Shown: positions 10,890-23,342 of the stretch, piece after piece
How positions within the stretch are numbered: position 1 is the first letter of the stretch
Layout: each line of letters begins with the position of its first letter
Origin: Triglochin maritima
Taxonomy: Eukaryota; Streptophyta; Magnoliopsida; Alismatales; Juncaginaceae
Assembly (NCBI GenBank): GCA_963682175.1
Contig: OY821775.1
Span: 9,954,501-10,018,500 of the forward strand
Reading direction: 5' to 3'
Length of the DNA stretch: 64,000 nucleotides
The notes under the pieces: generated by a model
Told to the model about the DNA's origin: nothing
The model's input: only the letters and a program-made list of their open reading frames with translations
Database searches by the model: none
Program-made: the position numbers and the translations under genes

Positions 10890-13800
10890 ATGGCCTCTTT
10901 CTCTCTCTTACTCTTCTTTTCCCTTTTGCTCTTCCAACTTGCCACGTCGGACGTCCATCAGCTGCTCTCCTTTAAAGCCGCCCTCCCCAAACCCGACGTG
11001 CTCCCCTCCTGGACCCACTCCGGCGACCCTTGCACCACCTTCTCCGGCGTCTCCTGTGCCGACGGCGCCGACGTTGTCGGCGTCGACTTAGATGATACCC
11101 TCCTCGACGTTGACTTCCGCCACGTGGCTTCCTACCTTCTCTCCATAAAAACCATCCAGACACTCTCCCTCCGGTCGGCGAACGTGACGGGAAGTCTCTC
11201 CGGCGCCGTCAAGAAGTGTGGGTTTCAACTATCCTCCCTCGACCTTTCCGGGAACTCGATCGACGGTTCGGTCTCCGACCTCGTCGAGGTCTGCGTTGGG
11301 CTTAAAAGCTTGAATCTTTCCCAGAACGGACTTGCCGGGAGGAACGTGAATGCCGTGTCGTCTGGTTCCGGACTCGAGGCTCTCGATCTGTCCTTAAACA
11401 AGATCGCCGGCGAGGGGTTTTTGAAGTGGGTTTTCGAGTCTTTCACCGGACTCCGACACCTCAACCTCTCCGGGAACCTTCTCGCCGGTGCCGTCCCGGT
11501 TTTCTCCAACTGCTCTTCCCTACAGTTCCTCGACCTGTCCACCAACTCCCTCACATCAACCGCCTCCGACGGTCTCTTCGCCTCCTGCGAGGAGCTCCGG
11601 TTGCTCAACCTGTCGTCCAACTCCATCTCCGGCAAAGCACCAGCGAAGATGTTTGGGGCTTGTAGGAGTCTTCGCCAGGTCGATCTCTCCTTCAACAACT
11701 TCTCCGGCAACCTCCCGGAGGACCTTTCCGCCTGCGCCTCCCTCGAGTCCATCTACCTCTCCAGCAACAACTTCTCCGGCAACCTCCCCGTCGACGTGCT
11801 CACGGCGATGGGAAATCTGAAGTACCTAGAGTTCGCTTACAATCACCTCGCCGGGCCTCTCCCCGTCGTGCTCTTCGAGAAGCTTCCGAACCTGCAAGAG
11901 GTGGACTTGAGCTCGAATCTCCTCTCCGGTTCGATCCCCGCCGATATCTGTAAGAGCTCGGCTTCTGCCGGGCTCAAAGAGCTCTACCTCCAGAACAACC
12001 TTTTCCGCGGCCACATCCCGCCGTCTATCGGGGAGTGCCGGATGCTCGTCTGCCTGGATCTCAGCTTCAATTACCTCACCGGCACTATTCCCGACTCCGT
12101 CGGGGGACTCTCCCACCTCCGCGACCTCCACATGTGGCAGAATTCGCTTGAAGGCAGGATCCCACCGGCGTTGAATAACATCACGACGTTGGAGAATTTG
12201 ATTCTCGACAACAACGGGATCTCCGGTCCCATTCCGGACTTGCGGAATTGCAGCAATCTTAACTGGATTTCGCTTGCCAGCAACCGCCTCACTGGACCAA
12301 TCCCTCATTGGATTGGGCTCCTGCCGAATCTCGCCATTCTGAAGATGGGTAACAACTCGCTCTCCGGCCCGATACCTCCCGAAATCGGTGACTGCAAGAG
12401 TTTAGTCTGGCTCGACCTCAACAGCAACCTCCTCAACGGAACTATCCCGCACACAATCGCCAAGCAATCTGGGAAGATTGCTGTCGGATTGGTGAAAGGG
12501 AAGAGGTATGTTTACCTCCGGAACGACGGCAGCAGTGAGTGCCATGGCTCCGGTAATCTCCTCGAGTTCGCAGGGATTCGACAGGAGCAGCTCGACCGGA
12601 TCCCCACTAGACAGTCCTGCAACTTCACTAGAGTCTACATGGGGAGCACAGAGTACACCTTCAACAACAACGGCTCCATGCTGTTTGTTGATCTCTCTTA
12701 CAACCAATTGGAAGGCGAGATTCCGAAAGAGTTTGGAGACATGTACTACATCTCCATTCTCAATCTCGGCCACAATTCTCTCACCGGTTCGATCCCACGG
12801 GAGTTCGGACGGCTTAAGTTCCTAGGAATTCTTGATCTCTCTCACAATTTTATCAACGGTTCGATACCGACGTCATTTGCCACCTGCGCCATGCTTGCTG
12901 AGATGGATCTTTCCTACAACAACCTCAGCGGGCAGATCCCTGATGTTGGGCAGCTTGCGACGTTTCCGCCTTTCCGGTATGCAAATAACACCGATCTGTG
13001 TGGGTTCCCATTGCCGCCCTGCGGTGCGAACTCGACTTCGGATGGCTCCGGTCGCCCGAAGTCTCACCGCCGTCAGGCATCTCTTGCAGCGAGCATTGCA
13101 ATGGGGCTTCTTTTTGCCCTATTCTGTATTTTCGCGCTGATAATAATCGTGATCGAGAGCAAGAAGAGGCGGAGGAAGAAAAAAGAGAATGCTGCCAACG
13201 ATGTGCCGGTTGGTCGGGATGTGTTTTTTGACAGCCATTGGAACTCCGGTGTGGTTGGGAACTCGGCGTGGAAGCTAACGAGCACAAGAGAAGCAATGAG
13301 CATCAACCTGGCCGCATTCGAGAACCCACTCCGGAAACTCACATTCGCCGACCTTTTGGACGCCACCAATGGCTTTCATGATGACAGCCTTATTGGCTCC
13401 GGTGGGTTCGGGGACGTCTACAAAGCCCAGCTCAAAGATGGCAGTGTCGTCGCAATCAAGAAACTCATCCATGTCAGTGGCCAAGGTGATCGTGAGTTCA
13501 CTGCTGAAATGGAAACAATAGGCAAAATCAAGCACCGGAATTTAGTCCCACTCTTGGGTTACTGCAAGGTCAGGGAAGAAAGGCTTTTGGTGTATGATTA
13601 CATGAAGTACGGAAGTCTAGATGACGTGCTTCACAGCCGGAAGAAGGGCGGGGTGAAGCTCAATTGGGCCACCAGAAGGAAGATCGCTGTCGGTGCCGCA
13701 CGGGGCTTGGCCTTCCTCCACCACAATTGCATTCCTCACATAATCCACAGAGACATGAAGTCCAGCAACGTTCTTCTAGATGAAAGCCTTGAGGCTCGAG

Positions 13801-14312
13801 TGTCTGATTTCGGAATGGCTAGACTAATGAGCGCAGTGGACACACATCTGAGCGTATCCACTCTTGCCGGGACTCCCGGATACGTACCGCCCGAGTATTA
13901 TCAGAGCTTCCGGTGCTCCACCAAGGGTGATGTCTATAGCTACGGTGTTGTTTTGCTCGAATTGCTCACTGGACGGCAGCCCACTGATTCGGTGGATTTT
14001 GGGGACAACAATTTAGTGGGATGGGTGAAGCAGCATTCAAAGCTACGAATAACTGACGTCTTTGACCCTGAACTTCTCAAGGAGGATCCTGGCCTCGAGC
14101 TCGAGCTACTGGAGCATCTAAAGATCGCTTGCTCTTGTCTCGACGACCGGCCGTTACGGCGGCCCACAATGCTCAAAGTCATGGCAATGTTCAAGGAAAT
14201 TCAGGCGGGTTCAATAGTTGATTCGGCAACAACCGTCACCACCGGGTCGGTCGACGGAATGGTTGAAATGAGCCTTAAGGAATGCAAGGAAGAAAAGGAA
14301 GCGGATGTTTAA
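10890..14312 (+). CDS. BRI1: Brassinosteroid receptor kinase BRI1 (LRR-RLK), intact, intronless
   Basis: 1140 aa, a plasma-membrane receptor that binds brassinosteroids outside the cell and signals through a cytosolic Ser/Thr kinase. Seen in order: signal peptide (about 1-20), cysteine cap ([12 protein letters not shown]), many leucine-rich repeats, the island domain typical of BRI1 at about 519-590 ([28 protein letters not shown]), further repeats, a second cysteine cap ([10 protein letters not shown]), a membrane segment at about 733-757 followed by KKRRRKKK, and the kinase from about 818. Kinase landmarks: GSGGFGDVY, Lys of VAIKK about 857, HRD about 953-955 (HRDMKSSN), DFG (DFGMARL) and PPEYY. 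Arabidopsis BRI1 is about 1196 aa and rice OsBRI1 about 1120, so this is on the short side. BRI1-LIKE paralogues are the main alternative; the island sequence and lack of introns favour the BRI1 group. Confidence 0.9.
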   Translation: MASFSLLLFFSLLLFQLATSDVHQLLSFKAALPKPDVLPSWTHSGDPCTTFSGVSCADGADVVGVDLDDTLLDVDFRHVASYLLSIKTIQTLSLRSANVTGSLSGAVKKCGFQLSSLDLSGNSIDGSVSDLVEVCVGLKSLNLSQNGLAGRNVNAVSSGSGLEALDLSLNKIAGEGFLKWVFESFTGLRHLNLSGNLLAGAVPVFSNCSSLQFLDLSTNSLTSTASDGLFASCEELRLLNLSSNSISGKAPAKMFGACRSLRQVDLSFNNFSGNLPEDLSACASLESIYLSSNNFSGNLPVDVLTAMGNLKYLEFAYNHLAGPLPVVLFEKLPNLQEVDLSSNLLSGSIPADICKSSASAGLKELYLQNNLFRGHIPPSIGECRMLVCLDLSFNYLTGTIPDSVGGLSHLRDLHMWQNSLEGRIPPALNNITTLENLILDNNGISGPIPDLRNCSNLNWISLASNRLTGPIPHWIGLLPNLAILKMGNNSLSGPIPPEIGDCKSLVWLDLNSNLLNGTIPHTIAKQSGKIAVGLVKGKRYVYLRNDGSSECHGSGNLLEFAGIRQEQLDRIPTRQSCNFTRVYMGSTEYTFNNNGSMLFVDLSYNQLEGEIPKEFGDMYYISILNLGHNSLTGSIPREFGRLKFLGILDLSHNFINGSIPTSFATCAMLAEMDLSYNNLSGQIPDVGQLATFPPFRYANNTDLCGFPLPPCGANSTSDGSGRPKSHRRQASLAASIAMGLLFALFCIFALIIIVIESKKRRRKKKENAANDVPVGRDVFFDSHWNSGVVGNSAWKLTSTREAMSINLAAFENPLRKLTFADLLDATNGFHDDSLIGSGGFGDVYKAQLKDGSVVAIKKLIHVSGQGDREFTAEMETIGKIKHRNLVPLLGYCKVREERLLVYDYMKYGSLDDVLHSRKKGGVKLNWATRRKIAVGAARGLAFLHHNCIPHIIHRDMKSSNVLLDESLEARVSDFGMARLMSAVDTHLSVSTLAGTPGYVPPEYYQSFRCSTKGDVYSYGVVLLELLTGRQPTDSVDFGDNNLVGWVKQHSKLRITDVFDPELLKEDPGLELELLEHLKIACSCLDDRPLRRPTMLKVMAMFKEIQAGSIVDSATTVTTGSVDGMVEMSLKECKEEKEADV

Positions 14313-15161
14313 AAACATCAAGCAGCTGCAGGTATAACAAGTCCACAATTCTTTCCGGCGATAACAAACCGAAGTTCCAAAAATATTTTCTTCCACCCCA
14401 TCTACCATTGATTGACTGAGACCTAGTGGTATGACAATTTTCCTCCAGTGCCGTCGGTGAATGTTGTACGATAGACCTTTCAAGTTCCAGTTATGTTACA
14501 TATTGTTACTTAGCTTAGATCCTCTATGCTTACCCCTTTTTTTATGTACATACAAATTGAACTCAACTTTGTCTTATGTTTCCGCACGTTACGTAACTTA
14601 CGTTGCCAATCCTGACTCTTATCTCATTAGGGAGTCATGATTTGTTTGAACACGTATTAAGTATAGTTGTTCCCACTTACTCTGACAGGACAGGTATTTT
14701 GCATTATTTTTCTAATCAGTCAAAGGTTCTCCACTTCTCTCCATGTTTCCAATCTTTAATTCTTATCATTAAGTTACAATCTCGCACACATGATTGTAGG
14801 CTTTAAAAATCGTGTCTTATCGTGAGTTCACAACTCCTCACATGCATGTGTATGTGTTTGTGGTCCGGATTCTTGTTCATGTCGTTGATGTACGCATCCA
14901 CTATCTGACAGCCCTTACGCTTGCCTCCATCCCCACCACAGTTAACCTTTTCTTTTTGCTAATTACGTGTATTATTACGCACACTTTGCATTCCATGAGC
15001 AGTCCTGTTTCAGAAACATGTTGGGTACAAGGAGGTCCCTTTGCTTTTATTTATTACACAGTACAATTAACAGTGCCGTAAGAACAGAAAATATAAATGC
15101 GCTAGGCAGGTCTCTTGTGAATTTGTGATGGTAAAATGAAATGTGTTAAATGCCTTAATAG
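14313..15161. other. BRI1 3' flank; no other feature seen
   Basis: Probably holds the BRI1 3' untranslated region in its first few hundred bases. No clear poly(A) signal can be singled out, and the small ORFs here show no recognisable protein. Confidence 0.4.
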
Positions 15162-15909
15162 TGTTGGGAGGGTTTCTTACGATGCTTTACAACGGATCAA
15201 AGATGCACGGTGGAATTGAAACAAAACGAATATTGACGTGGAAAGCTAACTTATGATACTCTGCTAAGCTTATCGCAACAAAAAACACACGTAAGATGAA
15301 AGAAACAAATAATAGACGAAATGCACACCGGAAAACAACCACGACACACAGATTTTAAAATGTTCGACAATGTACCTACGTTTTCGGGGGAACTCCTACT
15401 GGATTCCTTTCCTTCTTCCGCTTCTCCAACAAGAGAAACAACCGAGATTACAAGTTTATGGAGACAGTATGTCTTCCAAAACACTCTAGATCATTTTCTA
15501 GTCCTAATCAATCAATACTTAATGATGGAAATAAGAATTGTACATTCTACACAAATTAGGGCAAATGAACCCTTAAATAAACGACTAAAAAATCGTACAG
15601 AAACGTACAGAAAACGTGGACAACGATCGACCGAACTTCTCCACCGGTCGACCGCTCCACATGTATCTTCAGTAATTGCTACTTTCTGGTCGACCGTTTC
15701 TGACTTCGAAAAAATTCCTATTATTTTTGGTCAAATGGTGTCCAACACCGGTCGACTGAACTCAATATCGGAAGAGTATTTGTTATTTTTGATCGATCGA
15801 ACCTTTACATCGTGAGCTCATGTTAAAATCGGTCGACCGAGCTCCTCCACCGGTCGGATCATTTTAACATTTTTCTGTATACTTAATAAATATAAACCAA
15901 TTTTCAACA
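15162..15909 (-). mobile_element. Solo LTR of the copia family
   Basis: 748 bp from TGTTGGGAGG to TTCAACA, flanked on both sides by the 5-bp duplication AATAG (15157-15161 and 15910-15914). The interior matches parts of the LTRs at 37025 and 56220: the CACGACACAC block, TTCCGCTTCTCCAACAAGAG, and the CTCTAGATC block. It also has paired CGGTCGACCG-type palindromes at 15624/15645 and 15830/15851. A single LTR with one duplication indicates recombination between two LTRs and loss of the interior. Confidence 0.85.
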
Positions 15910-15914
15910 AATAG

Positions 15915-17932
15915 ATCACTCAATCACTTATTATCGTTCATCATATCTATTCTATTGCATTTGAATCCTAGAATTAGTGACGGAAAGAACCATCAGTAAA
16001 TTCCCAAGTCTTGTATTTATCAATACCAGGAATCATGTCATATCATGAGAGTTAGATATTGGAAATTAATTAAAATAAAATACAAGGAATTTTAAAAAAA
16101 AGTTGTGTTAGTTATAAATGGGGAAAATGGTGATTGAAGATCGATTCATAATATCTCAAACAACCGTCTTAAATTGATGGCAGAGAAGGAACCGAAGAGG
16201 ACACATTGATCATGTTGATATAAATAAATTATCATTGAAACGGTAATTGCAAAATATCATTGGGCTTACGGTACCAATATATATATATATACAGGAATTC
16301 TCTAGTGAGGCCAGTGTTTAATTTTTCTAAATTAAACCCCCACAATATCCACCACTCATTTCAAATTGTAAGGTAGATTAAGAAAAAAACGGTTATGTTA
16401 ATGAATAGTGATATTAACTGTAAATAATGTCAAATAGTGAGATTGTAAGGGGTTTAAACTAAATTTGATGAGCTCTGAGCTGACTGGAGCTTGACCATAT
16501 ATATATGTATATATATATATATATGGTCAAACTCTAGTTAGCTCAGAACTCATCAAATTTAGTTTAAACCCCTTACAATCTCACTATTTGAACTATTATA
16601 TATATATATGAGCTAAGCTTCAATATCTACTAATAGTTAAAGAATTATCATGTTGATATAATTATCATTGGTCACATTGATCATGTTGATATAAATAAAT
16701 TATTATTGAAACCGTAATTGCAAAATATCAATGGGCTTACGGTACCAATGTTTTTTTTATTTGAGCTAAGCTTCAATATCTACTAATAGTTAAAGAAACA
16801 TGATTAATTGAGATCATTAAGTTTCCATTAAATCGGTGGAAAAATTATGAGGTAGCGTTCCGTTTTTACTTTTTACTAATGATTGAGGGCAAACTGTTAC
16901 GTCTTAAAGCAAGCTTAGAGAGGTAAAGTGCCAACAACTCAGGTGACAAACCACAATTAACCCTTAAACTATCCATCATTAGCCATCCCTCTTTACTGAT
17001 GATTTTTTTAATTTTCAACGTATTCACCAATTTTTAATATTTTTTCCTGTGAGAATACACATAACTCTAATTGTATAATAATTTTGGGCTAAACTTTGGG
17101 GGCAAACTTATCCTTTTGGCATTAAATGTGATATAAATTTGATACCAATATGAAATAAATCTGAGCCAAATAAACCGCAAATTTGGATACTTCATTATAT
17201 AGTTAAAATTAGGGACATTCTCTGGAAAAGATACAAAAGTAAAAAATATCGATGAATATGTATAAAATAAATAATTACTGGGGAAGATGGGGGAAATGGT
17301 ACGAGTTTAAATTTTAAAGTGTGTCAATTTCACTTTTAAAGTTTAAGTGGTCAAACTGACGTCAAATCGTAATTCTGAAGGTAAATTATAATTAGTTTAC
17401 ATCTAATCTATTGACATAGTTTAAATGAAATTTGAATATCCCAACAGATAAAATCACAATAATTTGTAATTAATGCAAATCGAAAATCTCATTAGGGGTT
17501 GACATGCGACAAATCCTCTAGAAAGGGCATAACTTCGATGCTCTGATATGGATAGGTGAAGATTGCCGATAGCTTGTCGTAGGGGTTAATCTCAATTCTA
17601 ACTTTGTTTTCGGAAATTCTTTTCAGTGCAAATAAAAATTATGTCATCGACAAACATCAAGATGATCAAAGTGAAGGTAGGTGTAAAAAAATTCTGAGTC
17701 AATGAAAAACAAACAAATATATCAATGTAGCATCAATTTTGTTTTCTGAAAGCAAGTTGAGCCACATCTATCAACAACTTTCATGGTGCTTAACCCTCCA
17801 ACTACACGTGGGGCTGTTGGTTGAATCAATGGGGTTGCCCCCATCCGCACCCTACACTGTCATCCTCTTGGATTAGACAATTCAGATGCGTTTTGTTCAC
17901 AAGTTATAACATCTCATCTTATCTATACTTCC
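15915..17932. other. AT-rich intergenic DNA with local duplications and one long hairpin
   Basis: No gene. A segment of about 70 bp at 16205-16275 (ending GGCTTACGGTACCAAT) recurs at 16680-16750. A following segment (GAGCTAAGCTTCAATATC) at 16610 recurs at 16762. The remainder is AT-rich and unrecognised. Confidence 0.6.
16431..16590. repeat. Long inverted repeat (hairpin) with TA-repeat loop
   Basis: Arms of about 70 nt: CAAATAGTGAGATTGTAAGG onward on the left is mirrored by CCTTACAATCTCACTATTTG on the right. A (TA)n tract forms the loop. A few mismatches separate the arms. It is probably part of a small non-autonomous element; no target duplication was found. Confidence 0.75.
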
Positions 17933-18170
17933 TGTTAGAGATAGTCTCACATCGTAGAAATGTGGGTTCTCTCCTGGGGTTATAAGTTGAGAAGCCTCTC
18001 CACTCAAAGCCAATTGGTTTTAAGTTGGATGCTCCCGCTTTAACATGGTATCAGAGCCAAATTGAACCCTTAACCGGGGCCGGCGTAACCTCTCCCATTT
18101 GTGTCACGCGTAGACGCGGCAGACCCGGTCATGCGTGCGGGGGAGTGTTAGAGATGCTCCGGCTTTAACA
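17933..18170 (+). mobile_element. TRIM (terminal-repeat retrotransposon in miniature), 3' LTR deleted internally
   Basis: 5' LTR 17933-18045 (TGTTAGAGAT to GCTTTAACA), then the primer site TGGTATCAGAGCC at 18046-18058 (complementary to tRNA-iMet), a short interior without coding, a purine tract GCGGGGGAG, and a 3' LTR reduced to 25 bp (18146-18170) that keeps only both ends. The flanks CTTCC and CCTCC differ by one base, a plausible 5-bp duplication. Confidence 0.75.
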
Positions 18171-18593
18171 CCTCCCCTGCTGTTGTAATACATGTATTCC
18201 ATTTCCAACCCCACCTACAGTTTTAATTATCAAACGTATATCCAGCCAATGATTTTAGAGTACCAAAGCTCCTCCTGAGCATGCATTTTAAAGAAAGTAT
18301 TTCATTAATTATAATGTCTTTGTCGTAAATTGCCTTCAATTTGAGTTATTGTTATGTACCTCTTTGATCCAAAACAACATCGCATCGCATGTGTGCGAAG
18401 TTTGAATATATATATATATATTTGTTGACCTTTTGATTCAACTGCTAGTCTGGTTTGAATTTAGTCTCAGACTAGGTTATTGATACGACAACAGAACAGG
18501 TAACGTAAAATACTTTACTACTTTGTCAAAATGGACCACACAAGGTCCATACTTCAATGTTAACTACAATACCTGCTCAGCTAGTAAAATGTT
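18171..18593. other. Intergenic, nothing recognised
   Basis: AT-rich DNA with a short (TA)n run near 18408. No ORF, RNA gene or element end could be supported. Confidence 0.4.
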
Positions 18594-18865
18594 GGAAAAT
18601 GATTAGTAGCCGCCGTTTAGGACGCTCGTTGAGGACGCTGCTGAGTTGGAGTGATCCATGTCAGCAAAACTTATAATCTTTTTCTTATTTTTTATTTTCA
18701 CTTCCCGATGCATTTCCAATCACATTAAATGCGTCTCAAATCAGTTCGTCCTCCCTCGTTTTGGCGCTCCTACGCAAAATACACATCTCATGGATTTTCT
18801 TCCTCCTTTTGTCTCCCTTTTGGCGCACTATCAACCATTTTCCTCCCTTCGTTCTTTGTACTCAA

Positions 18866-21611
18866 ATGGAGGAGACCTCAAACGTTCCGAAGCAGCAGAT
18901 GTTTTTTCGTTCTTTCGAAGACGCCAAAACATTTTACGTTGCCTATGCCGATTCATGTGGTTTTGGTGTTAAGATAAAGCAATCTCATTACGATCGTGGT
19001 GTTGTGATACGTGCCACACTGACTTGCTCCAAGGAGGGTCACGCTCTAGCAAGCCAAGGAGAAGGGAAACTAAAGCATATGTTATCTGGTAGAGTCCAGT
19101 GCACTGCTCGGATCAGGGTCTCTGGAAACCCAGCAAGAGGGAACCACATAAACTATGTTGATCTTCAACATAACCACGCCATGCTTGAGGACGATCAAAT
19201 GTGTTTCCTCCGACAAAAACGAGCCGTCCCTGATGCCGCCAGAGCACGCATATCGTGCAATGATTCTGCTGGGATATCGGCTGCTAAGACAATACAATCT
19301 TTTGTGGTCGAGGCCGGAGGTCATGACAAATTGACTTTCAACGAGCGGGACCTAAGGTGTGTGTTATTTTTTACGTAATTTAATTGAAGTTAAACATTTT
19401 GCCCGGTCTTAAACATTGCTGTGTGCAGGAACGTTGTAAACGAAGTCAGAAATTTGAAGATGGGACCGGGCGATGCACAAGCTCTTCAGAATTATTTCAT
19501 CAGGATGCAAAAAAATTGATTCTTTATTTTTTTATGTAATGGATATGGATGACGAAGGAAGACTACGAAACGTGTTCTGGGCTGACTGTCGTTCTAGAGC
19601 TGCATACTCATACTTTGGAGACGCAATATGTTTCGACACAACCTACATTACCAACAAATACGACATGCCTTTTGCCCCATTTGTAGGAGTAAATCACCAT
19701 TTCGAATCGGTTTTGCTCGGTTGCGCTTTGCTGTCTTCTGAGACCACTGGAAATTACATCTGGTTGTTCCAAACTTGGTTGTCGTGCATGAACGGTACGT
19801 ATATACTTATTTAAGGTTCCGTGTCTGTCCGATTTAAGTTGTACGTATGCCCGGAATAAGTTGTGGTTCTGTCCAGAATAAGTAATATGTCTGTCCGGAA
19901 TAAGGTCATTCTCTATCCGGAATAAGATGTATGTATGTCCGGTTTAAGTTTTGAGTGTGTCCAGAATAAGTTCTGGTTCTATCCAGACAAAGTTGCTTGT
20001 CTGTCCGGAATAAGGTCCTCCTCTGTCCGGAATAAGACGTATGTCTGTCCGGAAGAAGTTCTGGGTGTGTCCGGAATACGGTTTGTTCGGAACAAGTTGG
20101 GTGTCTGTCCGGAACAAGTTGGGTGTCTGTCCGGAATAAGTTGGGTGTATGTCCAGAATAAGTTGTATGTCTGTCCGGATTAAGTCGTGTGTCTGTTCTG
20201 AATACTTTGTGGTTTTGTCCGTAATAAGTTGTGTTTGTCCGGATTAAGTTTTCAAAGTAGTTTTTCGTACCTTTGGATATATGACTCACTCATTTAAAAT
20301 TGCCCCCGTCCATGCAGATATAAGTCCCCCAGCGATCATAACAGATCAATGTGGCGCCATTACTGCTGCTGTGAGGAATGTCTTCCGAGACGCGAGACAC
20401 AGATTTTGTATATGACACATAATGAACAAAGCTCCCGTGAAGTTGCCAATGCAGTATCAGAAACACATGCTATTTGATCTCAAATTGATTGTATTTGATT
20501 CCAAAACCCCATCAGAATTTAAACGTAATTGGCAGGGTTTTCTTGGTGATTTTGACCTCCATAACCTAGTTGGCTCCAATAGATTTATGCAATCTGAGGG
20601 TCCTGGATACCTGCATTTGTTGGAGATTGTTTCTTCGCAGGAATGACATCTACTCAGAGAAGTGAGGGTATGAACGCCTTTTTCAACAAGTACCTGACAT
20701 CTAAGACCACACTTACGCAGTTCGTTTGACAATACGAACTCGCGCTCCGCCACAAGTATGAGAATGAAGCTCAATCCGATTTCGATTGTCTTCATAAGAG
20801 TCCCCAATTAGTTTCAATGTATCCGTTCGAGAGGCAGTTGAGCGAGGTGTATACGGTAGGGGTCTTCAAGAAAGTACAATTACAAATTGAGAAGATGATA
20901 TACTCCGATATTACGGAGGAGTTCAATACGGGTGACACATTCCATTACAAAGTATTTGAACGTGTATTATGTGGTGAGCAGCTACTGTCGAAACGTTTCC
21001 TAGTACAAATCATATCTACGAACTTCACATGTGATTGTAGAATGTTTCAGCACATTGGTCTTTTATGTTGCCACATTTTTGTTGTCATTGCACGCTTAGA
21101 TCCTAATGCATTGCTCCTGGAGTCTTACATCGTTAATCGATGGCGGAAGGATATTCGAAGGAGCCATCGAGAAAAGAGTTACCCAGAAGATGGCATAATG
21201 GAGAAGGATGCGCTTCGTCGTCACGACGACATAATGGGTCGTCTCGTTTGGATCGCACAGGAAGCTTTCATTTCACACACAAGGTATCTTAAGGCCGTTA
21301 AGTACATTGAATTGCTTAAGGTACGTATGCAAAGTACCCAACTCCCTATTGAACTTGCTGAACCTGGGACGACGGGTACATCTGTTCTCAATCCTGATAA
21401 GGTAAGACGTCAAGGAAGACCGCCGACTGGACGACGGATTTCTTTAGCTGAGAAGATAGTTAGAAGAAGCCATAAAAAGCACGACAAACAAGAAAAGAGA
21501 AAGTTCAAGGAGAAGGTTACATCGTCGTTGCACCCAGTCGCACCAAAACTGGGGGATGAAGATTTCGGTGATTGGGACATGAATCTGTATTACGAGGAAC
21601 TTCCTCCTTAA
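18866..21611 (+). pseudogene. Broken FAR1/MURA-type MULE transposase (MULE-2)
   Basis: Exons 18866-19356, 19429-19794 and 20318-21611 match the MULE-1 transposase with the same splice phases. Exon 1 is open and keeps the FAR1-type DNA-binding domain (FFRSFEDAKTFYVAYA). Exon 2 has a one-base gain in an A7 run at 19509-19515 that shifts the frame. Exon 3 has a TGA at 20413-20415 where MULE-1 has Trp (CIW), frame changes near 20560-20640, and a TGA at 20727-20729. From 20817 the C-terminal part with the SWIM finger (CDC...CCH) is open to the stop. It is unlikely to give functional transposase, but its open C-terminal half suggests fairly recent decay. Confidence 0.85.
19815..20250 (+). repeat. 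22-bp tandem array in intron 2 of the MULE-2 transposase pseudogene (array D)
   Basis: About 19 copies of a unit with core CTGTCCGGAATAAGTTG, sense to the transposase, inside intron 19795-20317. It corresponds in position to array C of MULE-1, but the core is TCCGGA rather than TTCGGA. Confidence 0.9.
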
Positions 21612-21674
21612 TTTTAGATTTCCTGTTATTTCCCGTCTCTTGTAAAACTTATTAGTTGTGAAATGTGTTCCTTG

Positions 21675-23105
21675 TTTAAGTGGTTTAAGTGTCCGAATTA
21701 CGTTCTGAATCTGTCCGGATTACGTTCTGCGTCTGTCTGGTTTAAGTGGATTTTGTGTCCAGATTTAGTACACGGTCTGTCCGGATTAATGTTCTGGTCT
21801 GTCCGGCTTACGTTCTGGATCTGTCCGGATTACGTTCTGCGTCTGTCCGGTTTAAGTGGATTTTTTGTCCATATTAAGTTCACGGTCTGTCCGGATTAAG
21901 GTTGTGGTCGGTCCGGTTACATTCTAGCCTGTACCAATTATGTTGCTCGTGTGTCCAGATTATGGTTCTAGTGTGTCCGGATTACGTTCAGGGTCTGTCC
22001 GATTTAAGTATTTTTTGTGTCCAGATTAAGTTCATGGTCTGTCCGGATTAAGGTTCTGGTCTGTCCGGTTTACGTTCTGGATCTGTCCGGATTACGTTCT
22101 GGGTCTGTCCGGTTTAAGTGGATTTTTTGTCCAGATTAAGTTCACGGTCTGTCCGGATTAAGGTTCTGGTCTGTCCGGTTTACGTTCTGGATCTGTCCGG
22201 ATTACGTTCTGGGTCTGTCCGGTTTAAGTGTATTTTTTGTCCAGATTAAGTTCACGGTCTGTCCGGATTAAGGTTGTAGTATGTCCGATTTACGTTCTAG
22301 CATGTACCAATTATGTTGCTCGTGTGTCCAGATTAAGTTCAGGGTCTGTCCGGTTTAACAGTTTTTTGTGTCCAGATTAAGTTCATGGTCTGTCCGGATT
22401 AAGGTTCTGGTCTGTCCGGTTTACGTTCTGGATCTGTCCGAATTACGTTCTGGGTCTGTCCGGTTTATGTGGATTTTTTGTCCAGATTAAGTTCACGGTC
22501 TGTCCGGATTAAGGTTCAGGTCTGTCCGGTTTACATTCTGGATCTGTCCGGATTACGTTCTGGGTCTGTCCGGTTTAAGTGTATTTTTTGTCCAGATTAA
22601 GTTCACGGTCTGTCCGGATTAAGGTTGTAGTATGTCCGGTTTACGTTCTAGCATGTACCAATTATATTGCTCGTGTGTCCAGATTAAGTTCAGGGTCTGT
22701 CCAGTTTAACTGTTTTTTGTGTCCAGATTAAGTTCATGGTCTGTCCGGATTAAGGTTCTGGTCTGTCCGGTTTACGTTCTGGATCTGTCCGGATTATGTT
22801 CTGGGTCTGTCCGGTTTAAGTGGATTTTTTGTCCAGATTAAGTTCACGGTCTGTCCGGATTAAGGTTCTGGTCTGTCCGGTTTACGTTCTGGATCTGTCC
22901 GGATAACGTTATGGGTCTGTCCGGTTTAAGTGTATTTTTTGTCCAGATTAAGTTCACGGTCTGTCCGGATTAAGGTTGTAGTATGTCCGGTTTACGTTCT
23001 AGCATGTACCAATTATGTTGCTCGTGTGTCCTGATTAAGTTCAGGGTATGTCCGGTTTAACTGTTTTTTGTGTCCAGATTAAGTTCAGGGTCTGTCCGGA
23101 TTACG
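21675..23105 (+). repeat. 22-bp tandem array with 351-bp higher-order repeat downstream of the MULE-2 transposase (array E)
   Basis: About 65 units with core CTGTCCGGATTAAG / CTGTCCGGTTTACG, sense to the transposase and placed like array B. A marker unit CATGTACCAATTAT recurs at 22301, 22652 and 23003, exactly 351 bp apart (about 16 units), with an earlier variant near 21928 (373 bp before). The array is therefore organised as higher-order repeats. Confidence 0.95.
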
Positions 23106-23342
23106 TTCTTTTTAAAGAAAACATTCCAAAAATGGATTTTGTAATTTGTAATTTCCTATCTTTTAAAAAATAGAGTTTGTAATTACATCCTTTGTAATTC
23201 CCTATCTGTAAAAAAATGAAGTTCGTAATTTGTACAGCTAAAAAAAACATCACACTCCAGGAACTGGTGTTCAGATTTGCACACACAAACGGGGGTCCTT
23301 AAGCAACCAGAGCGCCAATTCGCCCCTGACAGAGTGAATGAC

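Noticed and set aside
11225..13535. Antisense and alternate-frame ORFs within BRI1
   Set aside because: They are shadows of a GC-rich, fully open 1140-codon gene with clear domains.
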